NCBI GenBank assembly: GCA_964019695.1
Contig: OZ026515.1
Location: 43,515,994-43,579,993 of the forward strand
Reading direction: 5' to 3'
Length of the DNA stretch: 64,000 bases
Origin: Loripinus fragilis
Lineage: Eukaryota; Mollusca; Bivalvia; Lucinida; Lucinidae
The translations under genes and the position numbers were made by a program. Within the stretch, counting starts at the first letter, position 1. Each line of letters begins with the position of its first letter. Of the stretch, positions 44,079-57,214 are shown in pieces. The notes under the pieces were generated by a model, which was given only the letters and a program-made list of their open reading frames with translations, was not told the DNA's origin and did no database searches.

Positions 44079-47000
44079 GTATGCATACTATCACATTCAT
44101 ATTTTTGTGTACAAGACTTGATGACACTTATGAGACTACACAGATGCACATTCTCATCAAGACCTTCACTGTTTGTCTTTGTGATAATTACAACTTTCAT
44201 GAGCTGGATCGTTGGTTTTCTTCTTGGGCGTACATATGGCATATTTTTCAGTCAATGCTAAGACGAGACTCAGTATGCATGCAGTCTCACAGAGCCTTCA
44301 CTGCTCTCTCACATACACAAAGTGTGTGTCTTTATGGCATCTTTTATCAATCAATGCTCAAACAAGCCTTAGCATGCGTGCAGTCTCACCAGAGCCTTCA
44401 CTGATCTCACACATGCGCAAAATGGGCGTTTATACGGGCTATTCTTTCAGTTAATGCTCAGACGAACCTAAGCGTGTGTGCAGTCTTGCCAGAGCCTCTA
44501 CTGCTCTCGCACATGCACAAAATGGGCGTAAATATTGAATATTTTGCCAGTCAATGCTAAGACGAGACTTAGTATGCATGCAGTCTAGCCAGAGCGTTCA
44601 CTGCTCTCGCACATGCGCAAAATGGGCGTACATACGGCATATTCCTTCAGTAAATGCTCAGACGAGCCTTAGCGTGCGTGCAGTCTTTCAAGAGCCTCTA
44701 CTGCTCTCGCACATGTACAAAATGGGCGTATATTTTGCAATTCTTTCAGTCAATGCTCAGACGAGACTTAGTAAGTTTGCAGTCTTGCCAGAGTCTTCAC
44801 TGCTCTCGCACATACACAAAATGGGTGTGTTTATGGTTTCTTTTATCAGTCAATGCTCAAACAAGCCTTAGCATGCGTGCAGCATCACCAGAGCCTCACT
44901 GCTCTCACACATGCGCAAAATGGGCATACATACGGCATATTCTTTCAGTCAATGCTCAGACGAGCCTAAGCGTGTGTGCAGTCTTGCCAGAGCCTCTACT
45001 GCTCTCGCACATGCACAAAATGGGCGTAAATATGGAATATTTTTGTCAGTCAATGCTAAGACGAGACTTAGTAAGCATGCAGTCTAGCCAGAGCGTTCAC
45101 TGCTCTCGCACATGCGCAAAATGGGCGTACATACGGCATATTCCTTCAGTAAATGCTCAGACGAGCCTTAGCGTGTGTGCAGTCTTTCAAGAGCCTCTAC
45201 TGCTCTCGCACATGTACAAAATGGGCGTATATATTGCAATTCTTTCAGTCAATGCTCAGACAAGACTTAGTAAGTTTGCAGTCTTGCCAGAGCCTTCACT
45301 GCTCTCGAACATACACAAAATGGGTGTGTTTATGGTTTCTTTTATCAGTTAATGCTCAAACAAGCCTTAGCATGCGTGCAGCCTCACCAGAGCCTTCACT
45401 GCTCTCACACATGCGCAAAATGGGCGTACATACGGCATATTCTTTCAGTTAATGCTCAGACGAGCCTTAGCGTGTGTGCAGTCTTGTCAGAGCATTCACT
45501 GCTCTCGCACATGCACAAAATGGGCGTACATATGGCATTTTTTTCAGTCAATGCTCAGACGAGACCTATTATGCATGCAGTCTTGCCAGAGCCTTCACTG
45601 CTCTCGTACATACACAAAATGGGTGTGTTTTTGGCATATTTTATCAGTCAATGTTCAGACAAACATTAGCATGCGTGCAGTCTCGCCAGACCCTTCACTG
45701 CTCTCACACATGCACAGAAAGGGCGTACATACGGTATATTTCATCAGTCAGTGCTCAGACGCACATGAGCATTTGTGCAGTTTCGCTAGAGCCTTCACTG
45801 CTTTCGCACATGCACAAAATGGGTGTACATACGGCATATTCTTAGTCAATGCTCAGACACGCCTGAGCATGCGCACAGTCTCGTCAGAGCCTTTGCTGCT
45901 CGCACATTGACAAAATGGTAAGGTCAAAGAATCAGGCCAAAGTCTGTGCATGTTTACAGATCGAATTTAGGCACTTATTATATATGTATAAATATAATAC
46001 ATGTTTAATGGTATGTTAACGTCTGAACCGCTAGTTTCGTATTTACATGTATTTCTTCTTGTAGAAACAGCTGTCACCCTGTAAGTCATTTGGGTCAAAA
46101 TTTGTTAATATGTCTATGTTTTAATGGCCAAATATTACATTTTTGACCCATGTAAAAGAATAACCTAAAAATCGTCCACCCCCAAATTTGAACCTGCGCG
46201 GCCAAATGTATTATTCACTGTGTGTAACATGCTGAGCCAGCGCACGAGATTGTGATAATTTTACTGCAGTTTTGAGCAATGAAAGGCTCAATCTAGTCTG
46301 TGCATCAATTTAGACTCGCTTGAACCTTCATTGCTCACATCCACAAAAGGTGGGCGTAGAAGAAGGCTTACGTCAAAAGTCATGGCCTCTGTCGACACTA
46401 GGTAGCTGTACATGCATATTTATGGAAAAAACTTAACGCACATGCGATATGTATCCAAATCTCATATGCTGGCTGAAAAAGTGTATTCAGGTGTACGTCT
46501 AACACGTTGTTTGGATAGTGATTGATCTTCTCACGAATACGAGTTCAAAACCCAAGGTGTACACATCATTCATTAGGTGAGTGGGCACTTTTTCCAAGTC
46601 ATTAGATTGCATGCAACATTAACATGGCATTATTTTACCGTTGGGCTCAGAATAGAAAGTCATTTTGTCTTTTTTGTGCGCATAATTAGCAGAAATGCAC
46701 TCAACAAAAAGTCTAACTCTCATAGTGCTTACCTATTACATAACCAGAGAATCATTTTCTGCATTCCATTAGCCTAAAAGCATATCCCCTCTCTCATGTA
46801 TTATTAGATGAACGTCCAGCTGGCGAGAGACCCCTTGAAAAATGGACATCCAGGTGGCCAGGGTCACTTTAAAAAAAAACAAAGGAAAAGGGGAAAAACA
46901 AACAAAAAAAACATTAAAAAAGGAAAAATAAAAAGAGGCCTTTCCTTACGAATCCTCCATCGGAGAAATTCGTTTGATGACAAGACCTTGCATCAGGTCT

Positions 47001-47615
47001 CGTCATGTAACCGTCCAAATGAGTTTTGGACAGGCTAGGTAAACACATAAATATAAAAAGTTGTGTTTTGCTTGACTTAAATGTAAAGAAATTATTAGTT
47101 TATTTTGGTAAAAAATTATGCTGTTTTAAATAAATCAGATCTCGGCTTAAATTTTGATGTGCTCTTCAATAGAAATATATGACCAAGTGCATTTATTTAA
47201 AATCATGATTCATTAGACACATTTCCTTGCTTTTGAGTTGAGTTTGAAAAGAACACATGAGTAATGTCCCTTAACATTTTAACAATTGGTTCCTATTTAG
47301 ATGAATTCTATACCTATGGTTTAATAAGCCCAAATAGCCAAGGGGTTAAGTTGTTAAGTTAGACAGTCTAGTGCATACAGAAGAAGGCTAGATTACCCTG
47401 ATGGTGCAGGTTCGAACCCTGTGAAAAAGAAAAAAAGAAAAAAAGAAAATATAATTTTATAGATTTTTTTATTTCATTGCATTGGTTTCAATTTCTCTTG
47501 TTGTTGTATTTGTACTTAACATCACTATCAACAGTTTTGCCATATAGCAATGGCCAATCATCATACAACAGTGGTCTTGGGCAGTTTACTTTGAAATGGT
47601 TTAGCAAACCTTAGT
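44079..47615 (+). repeat. Satellite unit 6 (about 3537 bp, 17 monomers)
   Basis: Order M1-M2-[M3-B-C-D-E]-[M3-B-C-D-E]-A-M9-M10-M11-M12: the 12-mer with one 5-monomer block duplicated. Array end ~45910. The first E monomer (GCATCACCAGAGCCTCACTG) is 1 bp short of the unit 7 form. Confidence 0.92.
47328..47458 (+). promoter_or_regulatory. tRNA-like Pol III element, unit 6
   Basis: B-box 47409-47419. The first T-run is only four Ts (47455-47458); a 7-T run follows at 47464. Private changes TTAAGTTGTTAAG (breaks one D-arm pair, as in unit 0) and GAAGGCTAG. Confidence 0.68.
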
Positions 47616-50600
47616 GTATGCATACTATCACATTCATATTTTTGTGTACAAGACTTGATGACACTTATGAGACTACACAGATGCACATTCTCATCAAGAC
47701 CTTCACTGTTTGTCTTTGTGATAATTACAACTTTCATGAGCTGGATCGTTGGTTTTCTTCTTGGGCGTACATATGGCATATTTTTCAGTCAATGCTAAGA
47801 CGAGACTCAGTATGCATGCAGTCTCACAGAGCCTTCACTGCTCTCTCACATACACAAAGTGTGTGTCTTTATGGCATCTTTTATCAATCAAAGCTCAAAC
47901 AAGCCTTAGCATGCGTGCAGTCTCACCAGAGCCTTCACTGATCTCACACATGCGCAAAATGGGAGTTTATACGGGCTATTCTTTCAGTTAATGCTCAGAC
48001 GAGCCTAAGCGTGTGTGCAGTCTTGCCAGAGCCTCTACTGCTCTCGCACATGCACGAAATGGGCGTAAATATTGAATATTTTGCCAGTCAATGCTAAGAC
48101 GAGACTTAGTATGCATGCAGTCTAGCCAGAGCGTTCACTGCTCTCGCACATGCGCAAAATGGGCGTACATACGGCATATTCCTTCAGTAAATGCTCAGAC
48201 GAGCCTTAGCGTGTGTGCAGTATTTCAAGAGCCTCTACTGCTCTCGCACATGTACAAAATGGGCGTATATATTGCAATTCTTTCAGTCAATGCTCAGACG
48301 AGACTTAGTAAGTTTGCAGTCTTGCCAGAGTCTTCACTGCTCTCGCACATACACAAAATGGGTGTGTTTATGGTTTCTTTTATCAGTCAATGCTCAAACA
48401 AGCCTTAGCATGCGTGCAGCATCACCAGAGCCTTCACTGCTCTCACACATGCGCAAAATGGGCATACATACGGCATATTCTTTCAGTCAATGCTCAGACG
48501 AGCCTAAGCGTGTGTGCAGTCTTGCCAGAGCCTCTACTGCTCTCGCACATGCACAAAATGGGCGTAAATATGGAATATTTTTGTCAGTCAATGCTAAGAC
48601 GAGACTTAGTATGCATGCAGTCTAGCCAGAGCGTTCACTGCTCTCGCACATGCGCAAAATGGGCGTACATACGGCATATTCCTTCAGTAAATGCTCAGAC
48701 GAGCCTTAGCGTGTGTGCAGTCTTTCAAGAGCCTCTACTGCTCTCGCACATGTACAAAATGGGCGTATATATTGCAATTCTTTCAGTCAATGCTCAGACG
48801 AGACTTAGTAAGTTTGCAGTCTTGCCAGAGCCTTCACTGCTCTCGAACATACACAAAATGGGTGTGTTTATAGTTTCTTTTATCAGTTAATGCTCAAACA
48901 AGCCTTAGCATGCGTGCAGCCTCACCAGAGCCTTCACTGCTCTCACACATGCGCAAAATGGGCGTACATACGGCATATTCTTTCAGTTAATGCTCAGACG
49001 AGCCTTAGCGTGTGTGCAGTCTTGTCAGAGCCTTCACTGCTCTCGCACATGCACAAAATGGGCGTACATATGGCATTTTTTTCAGTCAATGCTCAGACGA
49101 GACCTAGTATGCATGCAGTCTTGCCAGAGCCTTCACTGCTCTCGTACATACACAAAATGGGTGTGTTTTTGGCATATTTTATCAGTCAATGTTCAGACAA
49201 ACCTTAGCATGCGTGCAGTCTCGCCAGACCCTTCACTGCTCTCACACATGCACAGAAAGGGCGTACATACGGTATATTTCATCAGTCAATGCTCAGACGC
49301 ACATGAGCATTTGTGCAGTTTCGCTAGAGCCTTCACTGCTTTCGCACATGCACAAAATGGGTGTACATACGGCATATTCTTAGTCAATGCTCAGACACGC
49401 CTGAGCATGCGCACAGTCTCGTCAGAGCCTTTGCTGCTCGCACATTGACAAAATGGTAAGGTCAAAGAATCAGGCCAAAGTCTGTGCATGTTTACAGATC
49501 GAATTTAGGCACTTATTATATATGTATAAATATAATACATGTTTAATGGTATGTTAACGTCTGAACCGCTAGTTTCGTATTTACATGTATTTCTTCTTGT
49601 AGAAACAGCTGTCACCCTGTAAGTCATTTGGGTCAAAATTTGTTAATATGTCTATGTTTTAATGGCCAAATATTACATTTTTGACCCATGTAAAAGAATA
49701 ACCTAAAAATCGTCCACCCCCAAATTTGAACCTGCGCGGCCAAATGTATTATTCACTGTGTGTAACATGCTGAGCCAGCGCACGAGATTGTGATAATTTT
49801 ACTGCAGTTTTGAGCAATGAAAGGCTCAATCTAGTCTGTGCATCAATTTAGACTCGCTTGAACCTTCATTGCTCACATCCACAAAAGGTGGGCGTAGAAG
49901 AAGGCTTACGTCAAAAATCATGGCCTCTGTCGACACTAGGTAGCTGTACATGCATATTTATGGAAAAAACTTAACGCACATGCGATATGTATCCAAATCT
50001 CATATGCTGGCTGAAAAAGTGTATTCAGGTGTACGTCTAACACGTTGTTTGGATAGTGATTGATCTTCTCACGAATACGAGTTCAAAACCCAAGGTGTAC
50101 ACATCATTCATTAGGTGAGTGGGCACTTTTTCCAAGTCATTAGATTGCATGCAACATTAACATGGCATTATTTTACCGTTGGGCTCAGAATAGAAAGTCA
50201 TTTTGTCTTTTTTGTGCGCATAATTAGCAGAAATGCACTCAACAAAAAGTCTAACTCTCATAGTGCTTACCTATTACATAACCAGAGAATCATTTTCTGC
50301 ATTCCATTAGCCTAAAAGCATATCCCCTCTCTCATGTATTATTAGATGAACGTCCAGCTGGCGAGAGACCCCTTGAAAAATGGACATCCAGGTGGCCAGG
50401 GTCACTTTAAAAAAAAACAAAGGAAAAGGGGAAAAACAAAAAAAAAAAACATTAAAAAAAAGGAAAAATAAAAAAAGAGGCCTTTCCTTACGAATCCTCC
50501 ATCGGAGAAATTCGTTTGATGACAAGACCTTGCATCAGGTCTCGTCATGTAACCGTCCAAATGAGTTTTGGACAGGCTAGGTAAACACATAAATATAAAA

Positions 50601-51149
50601 AGTTGTGTTTCGCTTGACTTAAATGTAAAGAAATTATTAGTTTATTTTGGTAAAAAATTATGCTGTTTTAAATAAATCAGATCTCAGCTTAAATTTTGAT
50701 GTGCTCTTCAATAGCAATATATGACCAAGTGCATTTATTTAAAATCAAGATTCATTAGACACATTTCCTTGCTTTTGAGTTGAGTTTGAAAAGAACACAT
50801 GAGTAATGTCCCTTAACATTTTAACAATTGGTTCCTATTTAGATGAATTCTATACCTATGGTTTAATAAGCCCAAATAGCCAAGGGGTTAAGTGGTTAAG
50901 TTAGACAGTCTAGTGCATACAGAAGAAGACTAGATTACCCTGATGGTGCAGGTTCGAACCCTGTGAAAAAGAAAAAAAAAATATAATTTTCATAGATTTT
51001 TTTTAATTCATTGCATTGGTTTCAATTTCTCTTGTTGTTGTATTTGTACTTAACATCACTATCAACAGTTTTGCCATATAGCTATGGCCAATCATCATAC
51101 AACAGTGTTCTTGGGCAGTTTACTTTGAAATGGTTTAGCAAACCTTAGT
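47616..51149 (+). repeat. Satellite unit 7 (about 3534 bp, 17 monomers)
   Basis: Same monomer order as unit 6, with monomers starting at about 100 bp steps (for example 48096 B, 48196 C, 48600 B', 48700 C'). Array end ~49448. Confidence 0.92.
50870..50990 (+). promoter_or_regulatory. tRNA-like Pol III element, unit 7
   Basis: B-box 50951-50961. The first T-run is cut to four Ts (50987-50990, then CATAG); an 8-T run is at 50997-51004. Confidence 0.68.
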
Positions 51150-54100
51150 GTATGCATACTATCACATTCATATTTTTGTGTACAAGACTTGATGACACTT
51201 ATGAGACTACACAGATGCACATTCTCATCAAGACCTTCACTGTTTGTCTTTGTGATAATTACAACTTTCATGGGCTGGATCGATGGTTTTCTTCTTGGGC
51301 GTACATATGGCATATTTTTCAGTCAATGCTAAGACGAGACTCAGTATGCATGCAGTCTCACAGAGCCTTCACTGCTCTCTCTCTCACATACACAAAGTGT
51401 GTGTCTTTATGGCATCTTTTATCAGTCAATGCTCAAACAAGCCTTAGCATGCGTGCAGTCTCACCAGAGCCTTCACTGATCTCACACATGCGCAAAATGA
51501 GCGTATATACGGGCTATTCTTTCAGTTAATGCTCAGACGAGCCTAAGCGTGTGTGCAGTCTTGCCAGAGCCTCTACTGCTCTCGCACATGCACAAAATGG
51601 GCGTAAATATGGATTATTTTGCCAGTCAATGCTAAGACGAGACTTAGTATGCATGCAGTCTAGCCAGAGCGTTCACTGCTCTCGCACATGCGCAAAATGG
51701 GCGTACATACGGCATATTCCTTCAGTAAATGCTCAGACGAGCCTTAGCGTGTGTGCAGTCTTTCAAGAGCCTCTTCTGCTCTCGCACATGTACAAAATGG
51801 GCGTATATATTGCAATTCTTTCAGTCAATGCTCAGACGAGACTTAGTAAGTTTGCAGTCTTGCCAGAGCCTTCACTGCTCTCGAACATACACAAAATGGG
51901 TGTGTTTATGGTTTCTTTTATCAGTCAATGCTCAAACAAGCCTTAGCATGCGTGCAGCCTCACCAGAGCCTTCACTGCTCTCACACATGCGCAAAATGGG
52001 CGTACATACGGCATATTCTTTCAGTTAATGCTCAGACGAGCCTTAGCGTGTGTGCAGTCTTGTCAGAGCCTTCACTGCTCTCGCACATGCACAAAATGGG
52101 CGTACATATGGCAATTTTTTCAGTCAATGCTCAGACGAGACCTAGTATGCATGCAGTCTTGCCAGAGCCTTCACTGCTCTCGTACATACACAAAATGGGT
52201 GTGTTTTTGGCATATTTTATCAGTCAATGTTCAGACAAACCTTAGCATGCGTGCAGTCTCGCCAGACCCTTCACTGCTCTCACACATGCACAGAAAGGGC
52301 GTACATACGGTATATTTCATCAGTCAATGCTCAGACGCACATGAGCATTTGTGCAGTTTCGCTAGAGCCTTCACTGCTTTCGCACATGCACAGAATGGGT
52401 GTACATACGGCATATTCTTAGTCAATGCTCAGACACGCCTGAGCATGCGCACAGTCTCGTCAGAGCCTTTGCTGCTCGCACATTGACAAAATGTTAAGGT
52501 CAAAGAATCAGGCCAAAGTCTGTGCATGTTAACAGATCGAATTTAGGCACTTATTATATATGTATAAATATAATACATGTTTAATGGTATGTTAACGTCT
52601 GAACCGCTAGTTTCGTATTTACATGTATTTCTTCTTGTAGAAACAGCTGTCACCCTGTAAGTCATTTGGGTCGAAATTTGTTAATATGTCTAACTTTTAA
52701 TGGCAAAATATTACATTTTTGACCCATGTAAAAGAATAACCTAAAAATCGTCCACCCCCAAATTTGAACCTGCGCGGCCAAATGTATTATTCACTGTGTG
52801 TAACATGCTGAGCCAGCGCACGAGATTGTGATAATTTTACTGCAGTTTTGAACAATGAAAGGCTCAATCTAGTCTGTGCATCAATTTAGACTCGCTTGAA
52901 CCTTCATTGCTCACATCCACAAAAGGTGGGCGTAGAAGAAGGCTTACGTCAAAAATCATGGCCTCTGTCGACACTAGGTAGCTGTACATGCATATTTATG
53001 GAAAAAACTTAACGCACATGCGATATGTATCCAAATCTCATATGCTGGCTGAAAAAGTGTATTCAGGTGTACGTCTAACACGTTGTTTGGATAGTGATTG
53101 ATCTTCTCACGAATACGAGTTCAAAACCCAAGGTGTACACATCATTCATTAGGTGAGTGGGCACTTTTTCCAAGTCATTAGATTGCATGCAACATTAACA
53201 TGGCATTATTTTACCGTTGGGCTCAGAATAGAAAGTCATTTTGTCTTTTTTGTGCGCATAATTAGCAGAAATGCACTCAACAAAAAGTCTAACTCTCATA
53301 GTGCTTACCTATTACATAATCAGAGAATCATTTTCTGCATTCCATTAGCCTAAAAGCATATCCCCTCTCTCATGTATTATTAGATGAACGTCCAGCTGGC
53401 GAGAGACCCCTTGAAAAATGGACATCCAGGTGGCCAGGGTCACTTTAAAAAAAAACAGAGGAAAAGGGGAAAAACAAAAAAAAAAGATTAAAAAAAGGAA
53501 AAATAAAAAAAAAAGAGGCCTTTCCTTACGAATCCTCCATCGGAGAAATTCGTTTGATGACAAGACCTTGCATCAGGTCTCGTCATGTAACCGTCCAAAT
53601 GAGTTTTGGACAGGCTAGGTAAACACATAAATATAAAAAGTTGTGTTTCGCTTGACTTAAATGTAAAGAAATTATTAGTTTATTTTGGTAAAAAATTATG
53701 CTGTTTTAAATAAATCAGATCTCGGCTTATATTTTGATTTGCTCTTCAATAGAAATATATGACCAAGTGCATTTATTTAAAATCATGATTCATTAGACAC
53801 ATTTCCTTGCTTTTGAGTTGAGTTTGAAAAGAACACATGAGTAATGTCCCTTAACATTTTAACAATTGGTTCCTATTTAGATGAATTCTATACCTATGGT
53901 TTAATAAGCCCAAATAGCCAAGGGGTTAAGTGGTTAAGTTAGACAGTCTAGTGCATACAGAAGAAGACTAGATTACCCTGATGGTGCAGGTTCGAACCCT
54001 GTGAAAAAGAAAAAAAGAAAATATAATTTTTATAGATTTTTTTTAATTCATTGCATTGGTTTCAATTTCTCTTGTTGTTGTATTTGTACTTAACATCACT

Positions 54101-54189
54101 ATCAACAGTTTTGCCATATAGCTATGGCCAATCATCATACAACAGTGTTCTTGGGCAGTTTACTTTGAAATGGTTTAGCAAACCTTAGT
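51150..54189 (+). repeat. Satellite unit 8 (about 3040 bp, 12 monomers)
   Basis: Basic 12-mer order without the duplicated block; array end ~52486. A 4 bp CTCT expansion lies in M1 at about 51375. Spacer reads ATGTCTAACTTTTAATGG, like units 1 and 9-11, where units 2-7 read ATGTCTATGTTTTAATGG. Confidence 0.92.
53908..54031 (+). promoter_or_regulatory. tRNA-like Pol III element, unit 8
   Basis: A-box 53915-53925 and B-box 53989-53999, starts 74 bp apart; T-run 54027-54031. Predicted transcript ~124 nt. AGTCTAG can pair with CTAGATT to form a long central stem. Confidence 0.72.
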
Positions 54190-57100
54190 GTATGCATACT
54201 ATCACATTCATATTTTTGTGTACAAGACTTGATGACACTTATGAGACTACACAGATGCACATTCTCATCAAGACCTTCACTGTTTGTCTTTGTGATAATT
54301 ACAACTTTCATGAGCTGGATCGTTGGTTTTCTTCTTGGGCGTACATATGGCATATTTTTCAGTCAATGCTAAGACGAGACTCAGTATGCATGCAGTCTCA
54401 CAGAGCCTTCACTGCTCTCTCACATACACAAAGTGTGTGTCTTTATGGCATCTTTTATCAGTCAATGCTCAAACAAGCCTTAGCATGCGTGCACACTGAT
54501 CTCACACATGCGCAAAATGGGCGTATATACGGGCTATTCTTACAGTTAATGCTCAGACGAGCCTAAGCGTGTGTGCAGTCTTGCCAGAGCCTCTACTGCT
54601 CTCGCACATGCACAAAATGGGCGTAATTATGGAATATTTTGCCAGTCAATGCTAAGACGAGACTTAGTATGCATGCAGTCTAGACAGAGCGTTCACTGCT
54701 CTCGCACATGTGCAAAATGGGCGTACATACGGCATATTCCTTCAGTAAATGCTCAGACGAGCCTTAGCGTGTGTGCTGTCTTTCAAGAGCCTCTACTGCT
54801 CTTGCACATGTACAAAAAGGGCGTATATATTGCAATTCTTTCAGTCAATGCTCAGACGAGACTTAGTAAGTTTGCAGTCTTGCCAGAGCCTTCACTGCTC
54901 TCGAACATACACAAAATGGGTGTGTTTATGGTTTCTTTTATCAGTCAATGCTCAAACAAGCCTTAGCATGCGTGCAGCCTCACCAGAGCCTTCACTGCTC
55001 TCACACATGCGCAAAATGGGCGTACATACGGCATATTCTTTCAGTTAATGCTCAGACGAGCCTTAGCGTGTGTGCAGTCTTGTCAGAGCCTTCACTGCTC
55101 TCACACATGCACAAAATGGGCGTACATATGGCAATTTTTTTCAGTCAATGCTCAGACGAGACCTTGTATGCATGCAGTCTTGCCAGAGCCTTCACTGCTC
55201 TCGTACATACACAAAATGGGTGTGTTTTGGCATATTTTATCAGTCAATGTTCAGACAAACCTTAGCATGCGTGCAGTCTCGCCAGACCCTTCCCTGCTCT
55301 CACACATGCACAGAAAGGGCGTACATACGGTATATTTCATCAGTCAATGCTCAGACGCACATGAGCATTTGTGCAGTTTCGCTAGAGCCTTCACTGCTTT
55401 CGCACATGCACAAAATGGGTGTACATACGGCATATTCTTAGTCAATGCTCAGACACGCCTGAGCATGCGCACAGTCTCGTCAGAGCCTTTGCTGCTCGCA
55501 CATTGACAAAATGGTAAGGTCAAAGAATCAGGCCAAAGTCTGTGCATGTTTACAGATCGAATTTAGGCACTTATTATATATGTATAAATATAATACATGT
55601 TTAATGGTATGTTAACGTCTGAACCGCTAGTTTCGTATTTACATGTATTTCTTCTTGTAGAAACAGCTGTCACCCTGTAAGTCATTTGGGTCAAAATTTG
55701 TTAATATGTCTAACTTTTAATGGCCAAATATTACATTTTTGACCCATGTAAAAGAATAACCTAAAAATCGTCCACCCCCAAATTTGAACCTGCGCGGCCA
55801 AATGTATTATTCACTGTGTGTAACATGCTGAGCCAGCGCACGAGATTGTGATTATTTTACTGCACTTTTGAGCAGTGAAAGGCTCAATCTAGTCTGTGCA
55901 TCAATTTAGACTCGCTTGAACCTTCATTGCTCACATCCACAAAAGGTGGGCGTAGAAGAAGGCTTACGTCAAAAATCATGGCCTCTGTCGACACTAGGTA
56001 GCTGTACATGCATATTTATGGAAAAAACTTAACGCACATGCGATATGTATCCAAATCTCATATGCTGGCTGAAAAAGTGTATTCAGGTGTACGTCTAACA
56101 CGTTGTTTGGATAGTGATTGATCTTCTCACGAATACGAGTTCAAAACCCAAGGTGTACACATCATTCATTAGGTGAGTGGGCACTTTTTCCAAGTCATTA
56201 GATTGCATGCAACATTAACATGGCATTATTTTACCGTTGGGCTCAGAATAGAAAGTCATTTTGTCTTTTTTGTGCGCATAATTAGCAGAAATGCACTCAA
56301 CAAAAAGTCTAACTCTCATAGTGCTTACCTATTACATAACCAGAGAATCATTTTCTGCATTCCATTAGCCTAAAAGCATATCCCCTCTCTCATGTATTAT
56401 TAGATGAACGTCCAGCTGGCGAGAGACCCCTTGAAAAATGGACATCCAGGTGGCCAGGGTCACTTTAAAAAAAAACAAAGGAAAAGGGGAAAAACAAAAA
56501 AACAAAAAACATTAAAAAAAGGAAAAATAATAAAAAAAAGAGGCCTTTCCTTACGAATCCTCCATCGGAGAAATTCGTTTGATGACAAGACCTTGCATCA
56601 GGTCTCGTCATGTAACCCTCCAAATGAGTTTTGGACAGGCTAGGTAAACACATAAATATAAAAAGTTGTGTTTCGCTTGACTTAAATGTAAAGAAATTAT
56701 TAGTTTATTTTGGTAAAAAATTATGCTGTTTTAAATAAATCAGATCTCGGCTTAAATTTTGATGTGCTCTTCAATAGAAATATATGACCAAGTGCATTTA
56801 TTTAAAATCATGATTCATTAGACACATTTCCTTGCTTTTGAGTTGAGTTTGAAAAGAACACATGAGTAATGTCCCTTAACATTTTAACAATTGGTTCCTA
56901 TTTAGATGAATTCTATACCTATGGTTTAATAAGCCCAAATAGCCAAGGGGTTAAGTGGTTAAGTTAGACAGTCTAGTGCATACAGAAGAAGACTAGATTA
57001 CCCTGATGGTGCAGGTTCGAACCCTGTGAAAAAGAAAAAAAGAAAATATAATTTTTATAGATTTTTTTTAATTCATTGCATTGGTTTCAATTTCTCTTGT

Positions 57101-57214
57101 TGTTGTATTTGTACTTAACATCACTATCAACAGTTTTGCCATATAGCTATGGCCAATCATCATACAACAGTGTTCTTGGGCAGTTTACTTTGAAATGGTT
57201 TAGCAAACCTTAGT
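54190..57214 (+). repeat. Satellite unit 9 (about 3025 bp, 12 monomers)
   Basis: 12-mer order. M2 has a ~17 bp deletion (GCGTGCACACTGATC at about 54488). B carries TAGACAGAGC and C carries CTCTTGCACATGTACAAAAA, both shared with unit 10 only. Array end ~55506. Confidence 0.92.
56933..57056 (+). promoter_or_regulatory. tRNA-like Pol III element, unit 9
   Basis: B-box 57014-57024, T-run 57052-57056. Same sequence as the unit 8 element as far as I can see. Confidence 0.7.
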